DNA from: G963662675 sp963676845
GTDB lineage: Bacteria > Bacteroidota > Bacteroidia > Bacteroidales > Prolixibacteraceae
NCBI GenBank assembly: GCA_963676845.2
Contig: CAXXKK010000028.1
Span: 1-64,000 of the forward strand
Length of the DNA: 64,000 nucleotides
Direction: 5' to 3'
The notes under the pieces were generated by a model, which saw nothing but the letters and a program-made list of their open reading frames with translations, had not been told where the DNA came from and did no database searches. The position numbers and the translations under genes are program-made. Position 1 is the stretch's first letter; each line of letters opens with the position of its first letter. Shown here one piece after another: positions 36,578-45,305 of this stretch.

Positions 36578-38977
36578 ATGAGAAAACTTTGTGTAGCTTT
36601 TATTGCCATTATTTTCACAATTACGGCAGTAAATTCTCAGGAATCATACACCCTTTCGGGAAGTGTTTCCGATGAAAGTGATCAGATTTTGCCTGGAGCT
36701 TCAGTTATACTTATTCCGGGTAAGACAGGAACAACTACTGATGACAATGGGAACTTTCATTTCTCAGGGTTAAAAACAGGCATTTATGTCCTCAATGTTT
36801 CTTTTATTGGATATAAAACCTTTACTGATACCATTGAAATTCAGGTATCTGAAACAGTTCGGGTAAAAATGGACCCTTCTGTAATGACATTACATGAAGT
36901 TATAGTTGCAGATAATTACGCACAGTTAAGAAGCAGGGAAGATTCACGAAATGTCGAAATTGTTAACGATAGCTTTATTAAGATGAACCTTTCGGGCAGT
37001 TTGATGAAATCGCTGGAACGGCTTCCGGGAGTAAGCACCATTGATATTGGTTCGGGTCAATCAAAACCTGTAATCCGGGGATTGAGTTTTAACCGTATCG
37101 TAGTTGCCGAAAACGGTATAAAACACGAAGGTCAACAGTGGGGCGAGGACCATGGATTGGAAATTGATCAGTATGCTGTTGACCGTGTGGAAGTGATAAA
37201 AGGTCCTGCATCGTTAATGTACGGATCGGACGCCATTGGAGGAGTAATCGACATAAAACAACTGGGAATTCCATCCAAAAATTCGTTTGGAGGTTCAGTT
37301 GATTTAACAGGGAAAAGCAATAACCATTTGCTCGGCACATCAGCTAATGTATTTGCACGCAAAAAGGCCTTGTTTTTTACAGGACGTTTTACTTTACTCG
37401 ATTTTGGCGATTATCGTGTTCCAACCAATACTGTCGATATTTATTCGTATAAAGCGGAATTGTACAAGAATCATCTGAGAAATACAGCTGGGAACGAACA
37501 AAACTTTCATTTTTCGTTTGGCGCTGTCGGGGAACGGTTTTCAACCCGCTTTTTTCTCAGCGATTTGCATACAAAAAGTGGCTTTTTTGCCAATGCACAC
37601 GGTCTTGAACCACGAAATGTAGATACCGGGCTTCATGATCATTCCAACCGCGATATACAGTATCCGTACCAGGAAGTAAACCACATAAAAGTTACAAACC
37701 AAAGCGAATGGCACGGAAACAATATCAATGCAGAGCTGGAACTTGGGTTTCAGAATAATTTCAGAGAAGAAAAGAGCCAGTATGTAAGCCACGGCTATAT
37801 GCCATCGGTATCTCCCGACTCTTTGTCTTTTCCTGCTGATTTGGAACGGCAATTTGATAAAAATGTGTATTCAGGAAACCTGAAATTTACCTATAAGCCA
37901 GATGCCGTTTTTTCAGTAACAGCGGGGGTAAACACCGAGTTCCAGAAAAATAACATTGACGGACGTGGTTTTATTATTCCTGAATTTACACAGTTTACTG
38001 CAGGGGTATTTTTGTTTGGGAAATATTATTTATCGCCCAACACTATTTTGCAGGCAGGCTTGCGTTTGGATTACGGAAAAATAGATATTAAGAAATATCA
38101 CGACTGGTTTCCAAGCCCGGTAACAACTAACGGAGATACTACCTGGAATTATTTACAACGGGCACCGGAGATTACAAGAACTTTTAAAAATGTATCGTGG
38201 TCACTTGGTATTAACCAAAATTGGGAGAAGCTAAGCTTAAAAGCCAATATTGGAAAAAGTTTCCGAATGCCTATTGCCAAAGAGCTGGCTGCCAATGGAG
38301 TTAATTACCACCGTTTTAGTTACGAAGTGGGCGACCCGGATTTGTCACCTGAAGTTTCATATCAGTTAGATTTGGGAGCAGAATATAATTCAACCGCTTG
38401 GGCAATCGGGATTACCCCATTTCTCAACTACTTTCCGAATTACATTTACCTGAATCCGAGCTCGGAACACGACCGCCTGTATGGAAACGGGAACCAGGTA
38501 TTTTACTATCGGCAGAGTAAAGTTTTGCGTTTTGGCAGCGAAATTCATTCGCATTACCAGGTAATACAGCCTATAACAGTGGGGATTATTGGCGAGTATG
38601 TCTATTCGGAACAATTGTCGGGAGAAAAGAAAGGATTTACACTTCCATTTGCTCCGCCTGCATCGTTGCTGTTTAATGTAAAATACACTCCAGAGAATAT
38701 GGGATGGATAAAAAATCCATATTTATCTATTGATTATAAATTGGTTGCACGGCAAAGTCGCATTGTCCCACCCGAAGAAAAAACCAACGGCTATACACTT
38801 ATAAATTTATCGCTGGGGGGAAACCTGAATTTTGGAGAGAAAAATATTACCACAGCTTTTCAGGTTCAAAATGTATTTAACCAGAAATATTTTAACCATA
38901 CCAGCTACTACCGCCTGATAAATGTACCAGAAGCTGGTCGTAGTTTTATTTTAACCATTAACATTCCATTCAAATAA
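36578..38977 (+). CDS. TonB-dependent receptor, ZnuD-like (predicted zinc uptake)
   Basis: A 799-residue outer-membrane transporter. Signal peptide to about residue 20 (VNSQ), a carboxypeptidase-regulatory-like domain at about 22-105, a plug from about 130 (LERLPGVSTIDIGSGQSKPV; GQQWGEDHGLEID) and a beta-barrel to the C-terminal F-containing strand. The plug segment with HEGQQWGEDHG is close to that of ZnuD-type zinc receptors. An external-loop region at about 340-375 is rich in His (AHGLEPRN, GLHDHSNRD, VNHIKV). Together with the Zur-like repressor this predicts Zn2+ import. It lies 48 bp after the His-rich gene. Confidence 0.85.
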   Translation: MRKLCVAFIAIIFTITAVNSQESYTLSGSVSDESDQILPGASVILIPGKTGTTTDDNGNFHFSGLKTGIYVLNVSFIGYKTFTDTIEIQVSETVRVKMDPSVMTLHEVIVADNYAQLRSREDSRNVEIVNDSFIKMNLSGSLMKSLERLPGVSTIDIGSGQSKPVIRGLSFNRIVVAENGIKHEGQQWGEDHGLEIDQYAVDRVEVIKGPASLMYGSDAIGGVIDIKQLGIPSKNSFGGSVDLTGKSNNHLLGTSANVFARKKALFFTGRFTLLDFGDYRVPTNTVDIYSYKAELYKNHLRNTAGNEQNFHFSFGAVGERFSTRFFLSDLHTKSGFFANAHGLEPRNVDTGLHDHSNRDIQYPYQEVNHIKVTNQSEWHGNNINAELELGFQNNFREEKSQYVSHGYMPSVSPDSLSFPADLERQFDKNVYSGNLKFTYKPDAVFSVTAGVNTEFQKNNIDGRGFIIPEFTQFTAGVFLFGKYYLSPNTILQAGLRLDYGKIDIKKYHDWFPSPVTTNGDTTWNYLQRAPEITRTFKNVSWSLGINQNWEKLSLKANIGKSFRMPIAKELAANGVNYHRFSYEVGDPDLSPEVSYQLDLGAEYNSTAWAIGITPFLNYFPNYIYLNPSSEHDRLYGNGNQVFYYRQSKVLRFGSEIHSHYQVIQPITVGIIGEYVYSEQLSGEKKGFTLPFAPPASLLFNVKYTPENMGWIKNPYLSIDYKLVARQSRIVPPEEKTNGYTLINLSLGGNLNFGEKNITTAFQVQNVFNQKYFNHTSYYRLINVPEAGRSFILTINIPFK

Positions 38978-39016
38978 AAAATATGAATGAATAAAAATCC
39001 TTTAAATATTAATACC

Positions 39017-39841
39017 ATGAAAACAACAATTAAAACAATCATTTTACTATTTATAACATCAAGTATGCTTTTTTTTACCGCTTGTGAGGATGATGATGAC
39101 GACGTACTAAAACCAGTAATAAACAATCTGGAAGTAGGATTAGGAGACAGCCATGTTGCATATGTAGGTGCTGATTTGCACTTACAGGCAAATATTTATG
39201 CCGAGGGGAAAGTTGATGTAATTACCGTGGAAATACACCAGGAGCAAGGCAGCAGCGATGAAATAAAGGCTACTTATGACAATTATGCAGGGGTAATAGA
39301 TCCCATATTCCATAAACATGTAGATATTCCGACAGAAACACCTGTTGGAACTTACCATGTTCACATTACAGTAACTGATATGTTAGGATACCAAACCACC
39401 GTTGAAGATGAAATTGAGATTAAAGAACTGACTGATGAAGAAGCTCCGGAAATAAATATTTCATCGGCTCCGGAAAACGGACAGACTTTTGCAAGTGGTG
39501 AAGCAATCAGCATCTCCGGCAATATTACAGACAATCTTTCTCTCGCAGGTATGTTTATTGCGTTGGTTTACGAATCAGATAATATTAACGATGCCGATGT
39601 TACGGGAGCCAATACATCAGTTATTGTTATGCTTCATACACACGATTTTGAAGATCCTGATGAATATGAGTTTTCTGCCTCTATTGAGGTTGGTGCTGCA
39701 AACGACAACAACATGACACCCGCCCCTATTCAAGGTGATAATGCCTGGCAGTCGGGGAACTATTACATTCTTGTAAAATGTAAAGATGCCAAAGGAAACT
39801 GGGCATATTCAAACCACTATCCGATAGTAATAAATCTCTAA
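39017..39841 (+). CDS. DUF4625 lipoprotein, two-domain, His-rich
   Basis: An exported lipoprotein of 274 residues. I start it at the ATG at 39017 (MKTTIKTIILLFITSSMLFF): the upstream in-frame ATG at 38987 adds ten residues before the signal. The lipobox FTAC is followed by an acidic EDDDDD stretch, a pattern linked to surface export of Bacteroidetes lipoproteins. Two Ig-like modules follow; the first is DUF4625-like (FHKHVDIPTETPVGTYHVHI), the second has VMLHTHDFEDPDEYEF. The paired HxH motifs suggest metal binding. It follows the ZnuD-like receptor by 39 bp. Confidence 0.8.
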   Translation: MKTTIKTIILLFITSSMLFFTACEDDDDDVLKPVINNLEVGLGDSHVAYVGADLHLQANIYAEGKVDVITVEIHQEQGSSDEIKATYDNYAGVIDPIFHKHVDIPTETPVGTYHVHITVTDMLGYQTTVEDEIEIKELTDEEAPEINISSAPENGQTFASGEAISISGNITDNLSLAGMFIALVYESDNINDADVTGANTSVIVMLHTHDFEDPDEYEFSASIEVGAANDNNMTPAPIQGDNAWQSGNYYILVKCKDAKGNWAYSNHYPIVINL

Positions 39842-39851
39842 TTTTTAATTC

Positions 39852-39890
39852 AAACAGGGTGGAAATTGTTCACGAAGTTCCACCCTGTTT
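39852..39890. promoter_or_regulatory. 13-bp intercistronic hairpin between the DUF4625 genes
   Basis: AAACAGGGTGGAA, 13 nt, TTCCACCCTGTTT: a perfect 13-bp inverted repeat located between the first DUF4625 stop and the second DUF4625 start. The U-run is only 3 nt outside the loop, so it may be a weak terminator, a processing site or an RNA stabiliser setting the ratio of the two lipoproteins. Confidence 0.7.
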
Positions 39891-39903
39891 AAAACCAGTT
39901 ATC

Positions 39904-40395
39904 ATGAAGACTTTTAAATTATTTTCAATATTGATATTTTCTCTTTTTTTGTTTGTAACCTGCAGTGAAAGCGAGATAGATGACGAAGATCCGAAAATTG
40001 ATTTATCCATCCCCAATGCCTTTCCGGTGAATTGTGATACGCTCTATTTTGGCGAACCATTTACATTAAAAGTTTTATTTACCGACAATGTGGAACTAGG
40101 CTCTTTTAGTATTGATATTCATAATAATTTCGACCACCATTCGCATACCACAGAGGTTACAGAGTGCAATCTGGATGATATAAAAACCCCGGTAAACCCT
40201 TATCTTTCAATTGAAGAATATGATATTCCGGAAGGAATGGATACCTACGAGACTTCACTGGAAATTATCATCCCGGATGGCAATAGTAAGGGTGAATTTG
40301 ATGAAGGGGATTACCATTTTTTTATCAGCTTGGTTGACAAAGAAGGGTGGTCGACACAGAAAGGACTAAGTATAAAAATTCAGGCAAAGAGATGA
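39904..40395 (+). CDS. DUF4625 lipoprotein, single-domain, His-rich
   Basis: A 163-residue lipoprotein starting at the ATG at 39904 (MKTFKLFSILIFSLFLFVTC): the upstream frame opening at 39859 would begin inside the hairpin and lacks a signal-like start. The lipobox is LFVTC. The domain matches DUF4625 (VDKEGWSTQKGLSIKI at the end) and carries HNNFDHHSHTTEVTEC, a cluster of His plus Cys. It is probably a surface or periplasmic metal-binding partner of the receptor. It is last in the operon, followed by a terminator. Confidence 0.8.
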   Translation: MKTFKLFSILIFSLFLFVTCSESEIDDEDPKIDLSIPNAFPVNCDTLYFGEPFTLKVLFTDNVELGSFSIDIHNNFDHHSHTTEVTECNLDDIKTPVNPYLSIEEYDIPEGMDTYETSLEIIIPDGNSKGEFDEGDYHFFISLVDKEGWSTQKGLSIKIQAKR

Positions 40396-40487
40396 GCGCA
40401 ACGACACAAAAAATCACAATAAATTCTTTCGCCTTATCCATTGGATAGTTGCTAATGCTATTATTAATGAACTTTCGTGCAAACAAT

Positions 40488-40518
40488 AAACTAACAATGA
40501 TTATATTGTTAGTTTTAT
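40488..40518 (+). terminator. Terminator of the zinc operon
   Basis: AAACTAACAAT, GATTAT, ATTGTTAGTTT, then TAT: an 11-bp perfect stem, about 90 bp after the last DUF4625 stop. It lies about 45 bp before the porin gene. Confidence 0.75.
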
Positions 40519-40564
40519 ACTGGGTTTCTTTGAACCCTATCAACCTAAACACCAACTAACTCTG

Positions 40565-41950
40565 ATGAAACTTAAATTCTTAACCTTAATGTTTCTGGTG
40601 CTAACCAGCACCTTTACTTTTGCTCAGTCTACAAAAGACATCTCAATACTACGATTCAACGATAACAATGCTTCCATAAAAGCAGATGAAAGCGATTGGG
40701 GATTCCACAGAATCATTAAAGAAATTGAATTGGGACCAGATGGTCAATCAACATTGTCTGTTGGAGGTGATGTACGCCTACAATTCTATCAAAATTCAAA
40801 TTGTAATTTTGGCATGGGAGCTGAAAGTGAACATTGGTTCTGGCAACGATATTTATTACATGCAGATCTTAATTTATCCAACACATTAAGGGTTTTCACT
40901 CAGTTTGGAAGTACACACACTACCGGACGCGAATACATTATTCCGGAAATTGAAAAAGATAAACTTGATGTAATGCAAGTATTTGCAGATATAAAATTAA
41001 ATATTGGCGCCAACTTAAATATACGCCTGGGAAGACAGGAATTTACATACGGAACAGCCCAAATGCTTCATTTTAGGGGTGGCCCCAACAACAGGCAAGG
41101 TCATGACGGAATAAGAATAACATTGCAAAAAAACGGTTTTACTGCTGATTTTCTTGCTTTCAGACCAGTTATTAACAAATTCGGAGTATTTGACAATAAA
41201 GCCAATAAAGGAGAATACAGCTATGGAACATACCTGACTTATACTAACCAGGTTTCAACTGTTTTTGATCTGTATTATTTAGGAACGGAAAGAAAGTCTG
41301 CCACATACATTAACGATGATAACACGCATAAAGAATCCCGCCAATCAGTAGGTTTTCGTATTAGTCAAAGCAATAAACCATTCTTCCATAATACAGAAAT
41401 CACTTATCAATTTGGGAAGTTTGGAGACAGCAACATAAGTGCTTTTGAACAATTTACAAAAGTTGGTTATCAGTTTAAGAACTCTAAATGGCAGCCTCTT
41501 TTCCAGTTGAAAGAATTTATCTACTCAGGTGATAAAAATGAAAATGATGGAAAAATCAATACATTCCGTACAATTTCATCAATGCCATCTGCCAGTAATC
41601 AATATAACTTTGGAAATTCCAATACAATAATTCTGATCCCTGAATTTAATTTCACCCCAACAAAGAAACTTACCTTGTTTGCTCGTTATTACAGGGTTTG
41701 GAAGTATTCAAACAAGGATGTTATTTATACAACCAATATGTCCAAAATCCTTATAAATGGCACCTCAGAGACCAGAGCAGATAGTAAAGACTATTATAAA
41801 GGTTTTGAGGTTGAAGCAGCCTTTAAATTAAACAAACATATAAGCCTGGATGCCCAAGCTTCCTTCTTTACTCCCGGAGAACTAATTAATCAGCTGGGTT
41901 ATGATGAAAACCTGAAAAGTTTGTTTTTCAATTGCAGTTATAGTTTTTAA
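40565..41950 (+). CDS. Alginate-export-family outer-membrane porin
   Basis: A 461-residue protein with signal peptide 1-20 (TFAQ) and a repeated beta-strand pattern typical of the alginate-export (AlgE-like) barrel family; it contains LGRQEFTYGTAQMLHFRGGP and ends in a C-terminal aromatic strand (YSF). It probably forms an outer-membrane channel, substrate unknown. No alginate genes are nearby, so the family name should not be read as function. It lies upstream of the thiamine operon but is separated by 387 bp including a riboswitch, so a thiamine link is not shown. Confidence 0.78.
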   Translation: MKLKFLTLMFLVLTSTFTFAQSTKDISILRFNDNNASIKADESDWGFHRIIKEIELGPDGQSTLSVGGDVRLQFYQNSNCNFGMGAESEHWFWQRYLLHADLNLSNTLRVFTQFGSTHTTGREYIIPEIEKDKLDVMQVFADIKLNIGANLNIRLGRQEFTYGTAQMLHFRGGPNNRQGHDGIRITLQKNGFTADFLAFRPVINKFGVFDNKANKGEYSYGTYLTYTNQVSTVFDLYYLGTERKSATYINDDNTHKESRQSVGFRISQSNKPFFHNTEITYQFGKFGDSNISAFEQFTKVGYQFKNSKWQPLFQLKEFIYSGDKNENDGKINTFRTISSMPSASNQYNFGNSNTIILIPEFNFTPTKKLTLFARYYRVWKYSNKDVIYTTNMSKILINGTSETRADSKDYYKGFEVEAAFKLNKHISLDAQASFFTPGELINQLGYDENLKSLFFNCSYSF

Positions 41951-41989
41951 TAATCTCATATAACCTATTCCAGGTTCATCATTCAAGTA

Positions 41990-42007
41990 AGAATTTACGT
42001 AAATTCT
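41990..42007. promoter_or_regulatory. 18-bp perfect palindrome
   Basis: AGAATTTACGTAAATTCT, self-complementary with no loop, between the porin gene and the TPP riboswitch. It suits a dimeric repressor site better than a terminator, since there is no U-tract. Confidence 0.4.
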
Positions 42008-42144
42008 ATATAAAGCAAGAAAGTAAAGAAATAATAAACTCTTACCATTCCCCTACTCTCCTTTATTTTTTAATCATTAAATGGCATAAGCAGAAATTCA
42101 TTTTTATTTCAATATTCAGGTAAAAAGAAATACTTTTACATCAT

Positions 42145-42226
42145 CTCGTTAGGGGTGTCCGATAAATGGGCTGAGATTATACCCTTAAACCTGAAATGTA
42201 TCATAACAGCGTAGGGAAACGGATAT
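42145..42226 (+). promoter_or_regulatory. TPP riboswitch (THI element)
   Basis: The 5' element TAGGGGTG, the pyrimidine-sensor element GGGCTGAGA, then ACCCTTAAACCTGA and the pyrophosphate-helix part GCGTAGGGAAACGGA are present in order. It controls the following thiMED-type operon by binding thiamine diphosphate; a terminator-like hairpin lies 30 nt downstream. Confidence 0.95.
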
Positions 42227-42256
42227 TGGAATTCTATTCAAATTAACAATTCAGCA

Positions 42257-42290
42257 AACCGCTTCATTTATTAGAATCGGTTATTTTTTT
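42257..42290 (+). terminator. Riboswitch-linked terminator
   Basis: AACCG, mismatch, TTC, loop, GAA, mismatch, CGGTT, then ATTTTTTT. It lies between the TPP aptamer and thiM, so ligand binding probably favours premature termination. Confidence 0.7.
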
Positions 42291-42337
42291 CTCTGCTTCA
42301 TGATCATTTCAAAATTTAATCAATTTAAAAATTTGAA

Positions 42338-43135
42338 ATGACAATCAATCCAAAAACAATTAGTGCCGATTTAAAACTTGTCAGGGACAAATCTCCTTTA
42401 GTGCATAATATCACAAACTATGTGGTAATGAATAACACGGCCAATGCCCTATTATCACTTGGGGCATCACCCGTAATGGCTCATGCTCTCGAAGAAGTTG
42501 CAGATATGGTAAAAATTGCATCTGCACTTGTTATTAACATGGGAACATTGAGTCCTCAATGGGTAGAAGCAATGATAAAAGCCGGCAAGACAGCCAACAC
42601 AAGCAATGTACCTGTAGTTTTTGATCCTGTAGGTGTAGGTGCAACACCCTATAGAAATGAAGTTGCTGCAAAAATTCTAAAAGAATGTTCCCCTGCTATC
42701 ATCCGTGGTAATGCTTCCGAAATTATGGCATTGGCAAATACCAATATCACGACCAAAGGAGTTGACAGCTCGGCATCAAGTCATTCAGCAGTTGATGCAG
42801 CCAAACAATTGGCTCAGGAATTCAACACTGTAGTAGCAATCAGTGGTCAGGAAGATTTTATTACCGATGGTAATGAAGTTATAAGCATAAAAAATGGCTC
42901 AACGATGATGGCTAAAGTTACAGGTATGGGGTGTACGGCATCAGCAGTAACCGGAGCATTTGCAGCTGTGAATTCAAACAGCCTGATGGCTGCCTCCCAT
43001 GCGATGGCCGTAATGAGTATTGCTGGTGAGATGTCGGTTGCAAAATCTTCAGGCCCTGGAAGTTTGCAAATGAACTTTCTGGATGCACTCTTCACCCTTT
43101 CTGAAAATGATATCGAAAAAATATTCAAAGCATAA
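42338..43135 (+). CDS. thiM: Hydroxyethylthiazole kinase
   Basis: Phosphorylates 5-(2-hydroxyethyl)-4-methylthiazole for salvage into thiamine. 265 residues of ribokinase-like fold. PLVHNITNYVVMNNTANALL near the N-terminus, PVVFDPVGVGATPYR and GMGCTASAVTGAF (catalytic Cys loop) are typical. It is the first gene after the TPP riboswitch and is followed by thiE after 3 bp. Confidence 0.96.
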   Translation: MTINPKTISADLKLVRDKSPLVHNITNYVVMNNTANALLSLGASPVMAHALEEVADMVKIASALVINMGTLSPQWVEAMIKAGKTANTSNVPVVFDPVGVGATPYRNEVAAKILKECSPAIIRGNASEIMALANTNITTKGVDSSASSHSAVDAAKQLAQEFNTVVAISGQEDFITDGNEVISIKNGSTMMAKVTGMGCTASAVTGAFAAVNSNSLMAASHAMAVMSIAGEMSVAKSSGPGSLQMNFLDALFTLSENDIEKIFKA

Positions 43136-43138
43136 ATC

Positions 43139-43777
43139 ATGATTCCCTTTGACTTAAGTTTATACCTGGTTACAGACCGAAATCTTTCCCAGGGACGCTC
43201 CATCGATTACATTGTCGAACAGGCCGTAAAAGGAGGAGTTACAATGGTTCAGCTTCGGGAAAAAGAGTGCAGCTCAAGAGAATTCTATCAGCTGGCATTA
43301 AAACTGAAAGATGTTCTTTCTCCCCTAAATATTCCTTTGATTATTAACGACAGGCTTGATATTGCATTAGCTGTTGATGCTGACGGTTTGCATATCGGAC
43401 AAAGTGATCTTCCCTGGCAGGTTGCCCGAACCCATATGGGAAAAGACAAAATTTTGGGACTCTCTGTTGAAACCCTTGAACAAGCACACGAAGCCAATAA
43501 TCTGGACATTGACTACATCGGTATTTCTCCTGTTTTTGCAACACCAACAAAGACCGATACATTCCAACCTTTTGGACTCGATGGGCTAAAAAAGGTAAGT
43601 GAAATCAGCAAGCACCCCAAAGTTGCTATTGGAGGGATAGATATGAGAAATACATCTCAAATTATTGCTAATGGAGCTGATGGTATTGCTGTAGTTTCTG
43701 CCATCTCATCAGCAGAAAACCCACGAGAAGCAGCCAATTTATTAAAAAATGAAATTCAAAAAACACGAAAATTATGA
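43139..43777 (+). CDS. thiE: Thiamine-phosphate synthase
   Basis: Joins hydroxymethylpyrimidine diphosphate and thiazole phosphate to thiamine phosphate. 212 residues, TIM barrel. Motifs: VQLREKECSSREF, LIINDRLDIALAVDADGLHIGQ, YIGISPVFATPTKTD, and AIGGID near the phosphate site. It overlaps tenA by 4 bp (ATGA), showing tight coupling. Confidence 0.96.
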   Translation: MIPFDLSLYLVTDRNLSQGRSIDYIVEQAVKGGVTMVQLREKECSSREFYQLALKLKDVLSPLNIPLIINDRLDIALAVDADGLHIGQSDLPWQVARTHMGKDKILGLSVETLEQAHEANNLDIDYIGISPVFATPTKTDTFQPFGLDGLKKVSEISKHPKVAIGGIDMRNTSQIIANGADGIAVVSAISSAENPREAANLLKNEIQKTRKL

Positions 43778-44421
43778 CATGGAGTAAACAAGCGTGGAAT
43801 GAATGCGAAGATGTTTATCATTCAATAATAGAATTACCATTCGTTCGTGAATTAATGAATGGCAGTTTGCCTGAAGAAAAATTCTTATTCTATTTAAACC
43901 AAGATGCCTTGTATTTGGCAGAATATGGCAAGATACTGGCAAGTATTGCCGGGAAACTGGATAAAAAAGAATGGAGAGAAGCTTTCCTTCATTTTTCTTC
44001 CGATACAGTACAGGTTGAACAAGCTTTGCATCAGATCTATTTAAATAATAATAAAAGGACAAGCCAACCAACGCCAACCTGCATGTTGTATACAGGACAT
44101 ATGTACAAACAGTTAGCAAGTGCATCCATTCAAGAAACAATATCCTCAATCTTGCCCTGCTTTTGGGTTTATAAAGTGGTTGGCGATTATATATTAGCCA
44201 ATCAGACAAAAGGTGAAAACCGCTATCAATCATGGATTGACACTTACGGTGGTGTTGAATTTGCTGAAGCCGTAAAGCTGGCAATTTCAATTTGTGATGA
44301 AATCGCCAGTAACTCAACTCCGGAAATTCAGAATCAAATGACAAGTGCATTTAAATATGCCTTTAAAATGGAATGGATGTTCTGGCAAAGTGCCTGGGAT
44401 ATGGAAGAATGGCCTGTTTAA
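43774..44421 (+). CDS. tenA: TenA-family aminopyrimidine aminohydrolase (thiaminase II)
   Basis: Hydrolyses degraded thiamine to release 4-amino-5-hydroxymethyl-2-methylpyrimidine for reuse. 215 residues, all-helical. HSIIELPFVRELMNGSLPEE and YLNQDALYLAEYGKIL match the TenA core, and a Cys lies in PCFWVYKVVG, near the expected nucleophile position. The start overlaps the thiE stop, and thiD follows after 21 bp. Thiamine salvage is the evident theme. Confidence 0.92.
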   Translation: MTWSKQAWNECEDVYHSIIELPFVRELMNGSLPEEKFLFYLNQDALYLAEYGKILASIAGKLDKKEWREAFLHFSSDTVQVEQALHQIYLNNNKRTSQPTPTCMLYTGHMYKQLASASIQETISSILPCFWVYKVVGDYILANQTKGENRYQSWIDTYGGVEFAEAVKLAISICDEIASNSTPEIQNQMTSAFKYAFKMEWMFWQSAWDMEEWPV

Positions 44422-44442
44422 ATCAAACTTTAAAATCTAATT

Positions 44443-45249
44443 ATGCAATATAAACGTGTATTAACAATCGCAGGGAGTGATCCCAGCGGTGGTGCAGGAA
44501 TACAAGCCGACATAAAAACAATTTCGGCATGCGAATGCTTTGCCACCAGTGCGATTACAGCCATTGTTGACGAAAATACAGTTGGTGTTTACGGTGTTCA
44601 TCCTGTACCTATCGACTTTGTGAAAGGACAAATTAAATCGGTATTGGATGACATTGGAACGGATGCTATAAAGATAGGAATGCTTCACTCATCAGAACTT
44701 ATAAAAAATGTATTGGAAGTAATTACGCAATACTCCGTTCGTAATATTGTTATTGATCCGGTCATGGTGGCAACATCAGGTGATCCCTTGCTTCAGGAAG
44801 AAGCCATTTCAACATTAAAGAATGAATTAATTCCTCATGCACGGGTTATCACACCCAACATTCCGGAAGCAGAAATCTTAGCAGGAAAGAATATTAAAAG
44901 TCAATCTGATTTGCCCCGGATTGCCAAAGAATTATCGATGAATGAAAAAGTATCCGTCTTACTAAAAGCAGGTCATCTCACAGATAATGAACTTATCGAT
45001 ATTTTCTACAATGCCGAAACCGGTGAAACCTTGGAACTCCGGTCACAACGCTTGGAAACTAAAAACACACATGGTACAGGTTGTACGCTTTCTTCTGCTA
45101 TTGCTTCATTTTTGGCAAAAGGACATGATTTAAATGATGCGATTCGTAATGCTAAGAATTACATTAATAAAGCGATTCTGGAAGGTGCTAAATATGAAAT
45201 TGGGAAAGGACATGGACCCGTTCATCACTTTCACCAATACTGGGAATAA
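44443..45249 (+). CDS. thiD: Hydroxymethylpyrimidine / phosphomethylpyrimidine kinase
   Basis: Two successive phosphorylations of hydroxymethylpyrimidine. 268 residues. TIAGSDPSGGAGIQADIKTI, SACECFATSAITAIV, DPVMVATSGD and THGTGCTLSSAIAS are diagnostic. It is last in the operon thiM-thiE-tenA-thiD. No de novo pyrimidine (thiC) or thiazole (thiG/thiS/thiH) gene is in the window. Confidence 0.96.
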   Translation: MQYKRVLTIAGSDPSGGAGIQADIKTISACECFATSAITAIVDENTVGVYGVHPVPIDFVKGQIKSVLDDIGTDAIKIGMLHSSELIKNVLEVITQYSVRNIVIDPVMVATSGDPLLQEEAISTLKNELIPHARVITPNIPEAEILAGKNIKSQSDLPRIAKELSMNEKVSVLLKAGHLTDNELIDIFYNAETGETLELRSQRLETKNTHGTGCTLSSAIASFLAKGHDLNDAIRNAKNYINKAILEGAKYEIGKGHGPVHHFHQYWE

Positions 45250-45256
45250 AATTCAA

Positions 45257-45298
45257 AATTCCCCTCCTTTTCGTTTTATTTCGGAAAGTTGGGGAATT
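45257..45298. terminator. Possible weak terminator between convergent thiD and galM
   Basis: AATTCCCC pairs with GGGGAATT across a 26-nt loop. There is no strong U-tract, so this is tentative. Confidence 0.3.
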
Positions 45299-45305
45299 GG
45301 GAAAA

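Noticed and set aside
39859..39903. Upstream start for the second DUF4625 gene
   Set aside because: It would begin inside the 13-bp hairpin and put a polar stretch before the signal peptide; ATG at 39904 gives a normal lipoprotein signal.
43344..43589. Several overlapping ORFs on both strands inside thiE
   Set aside because: Shadow frames of a well-conserved enzyme; none has a family match.
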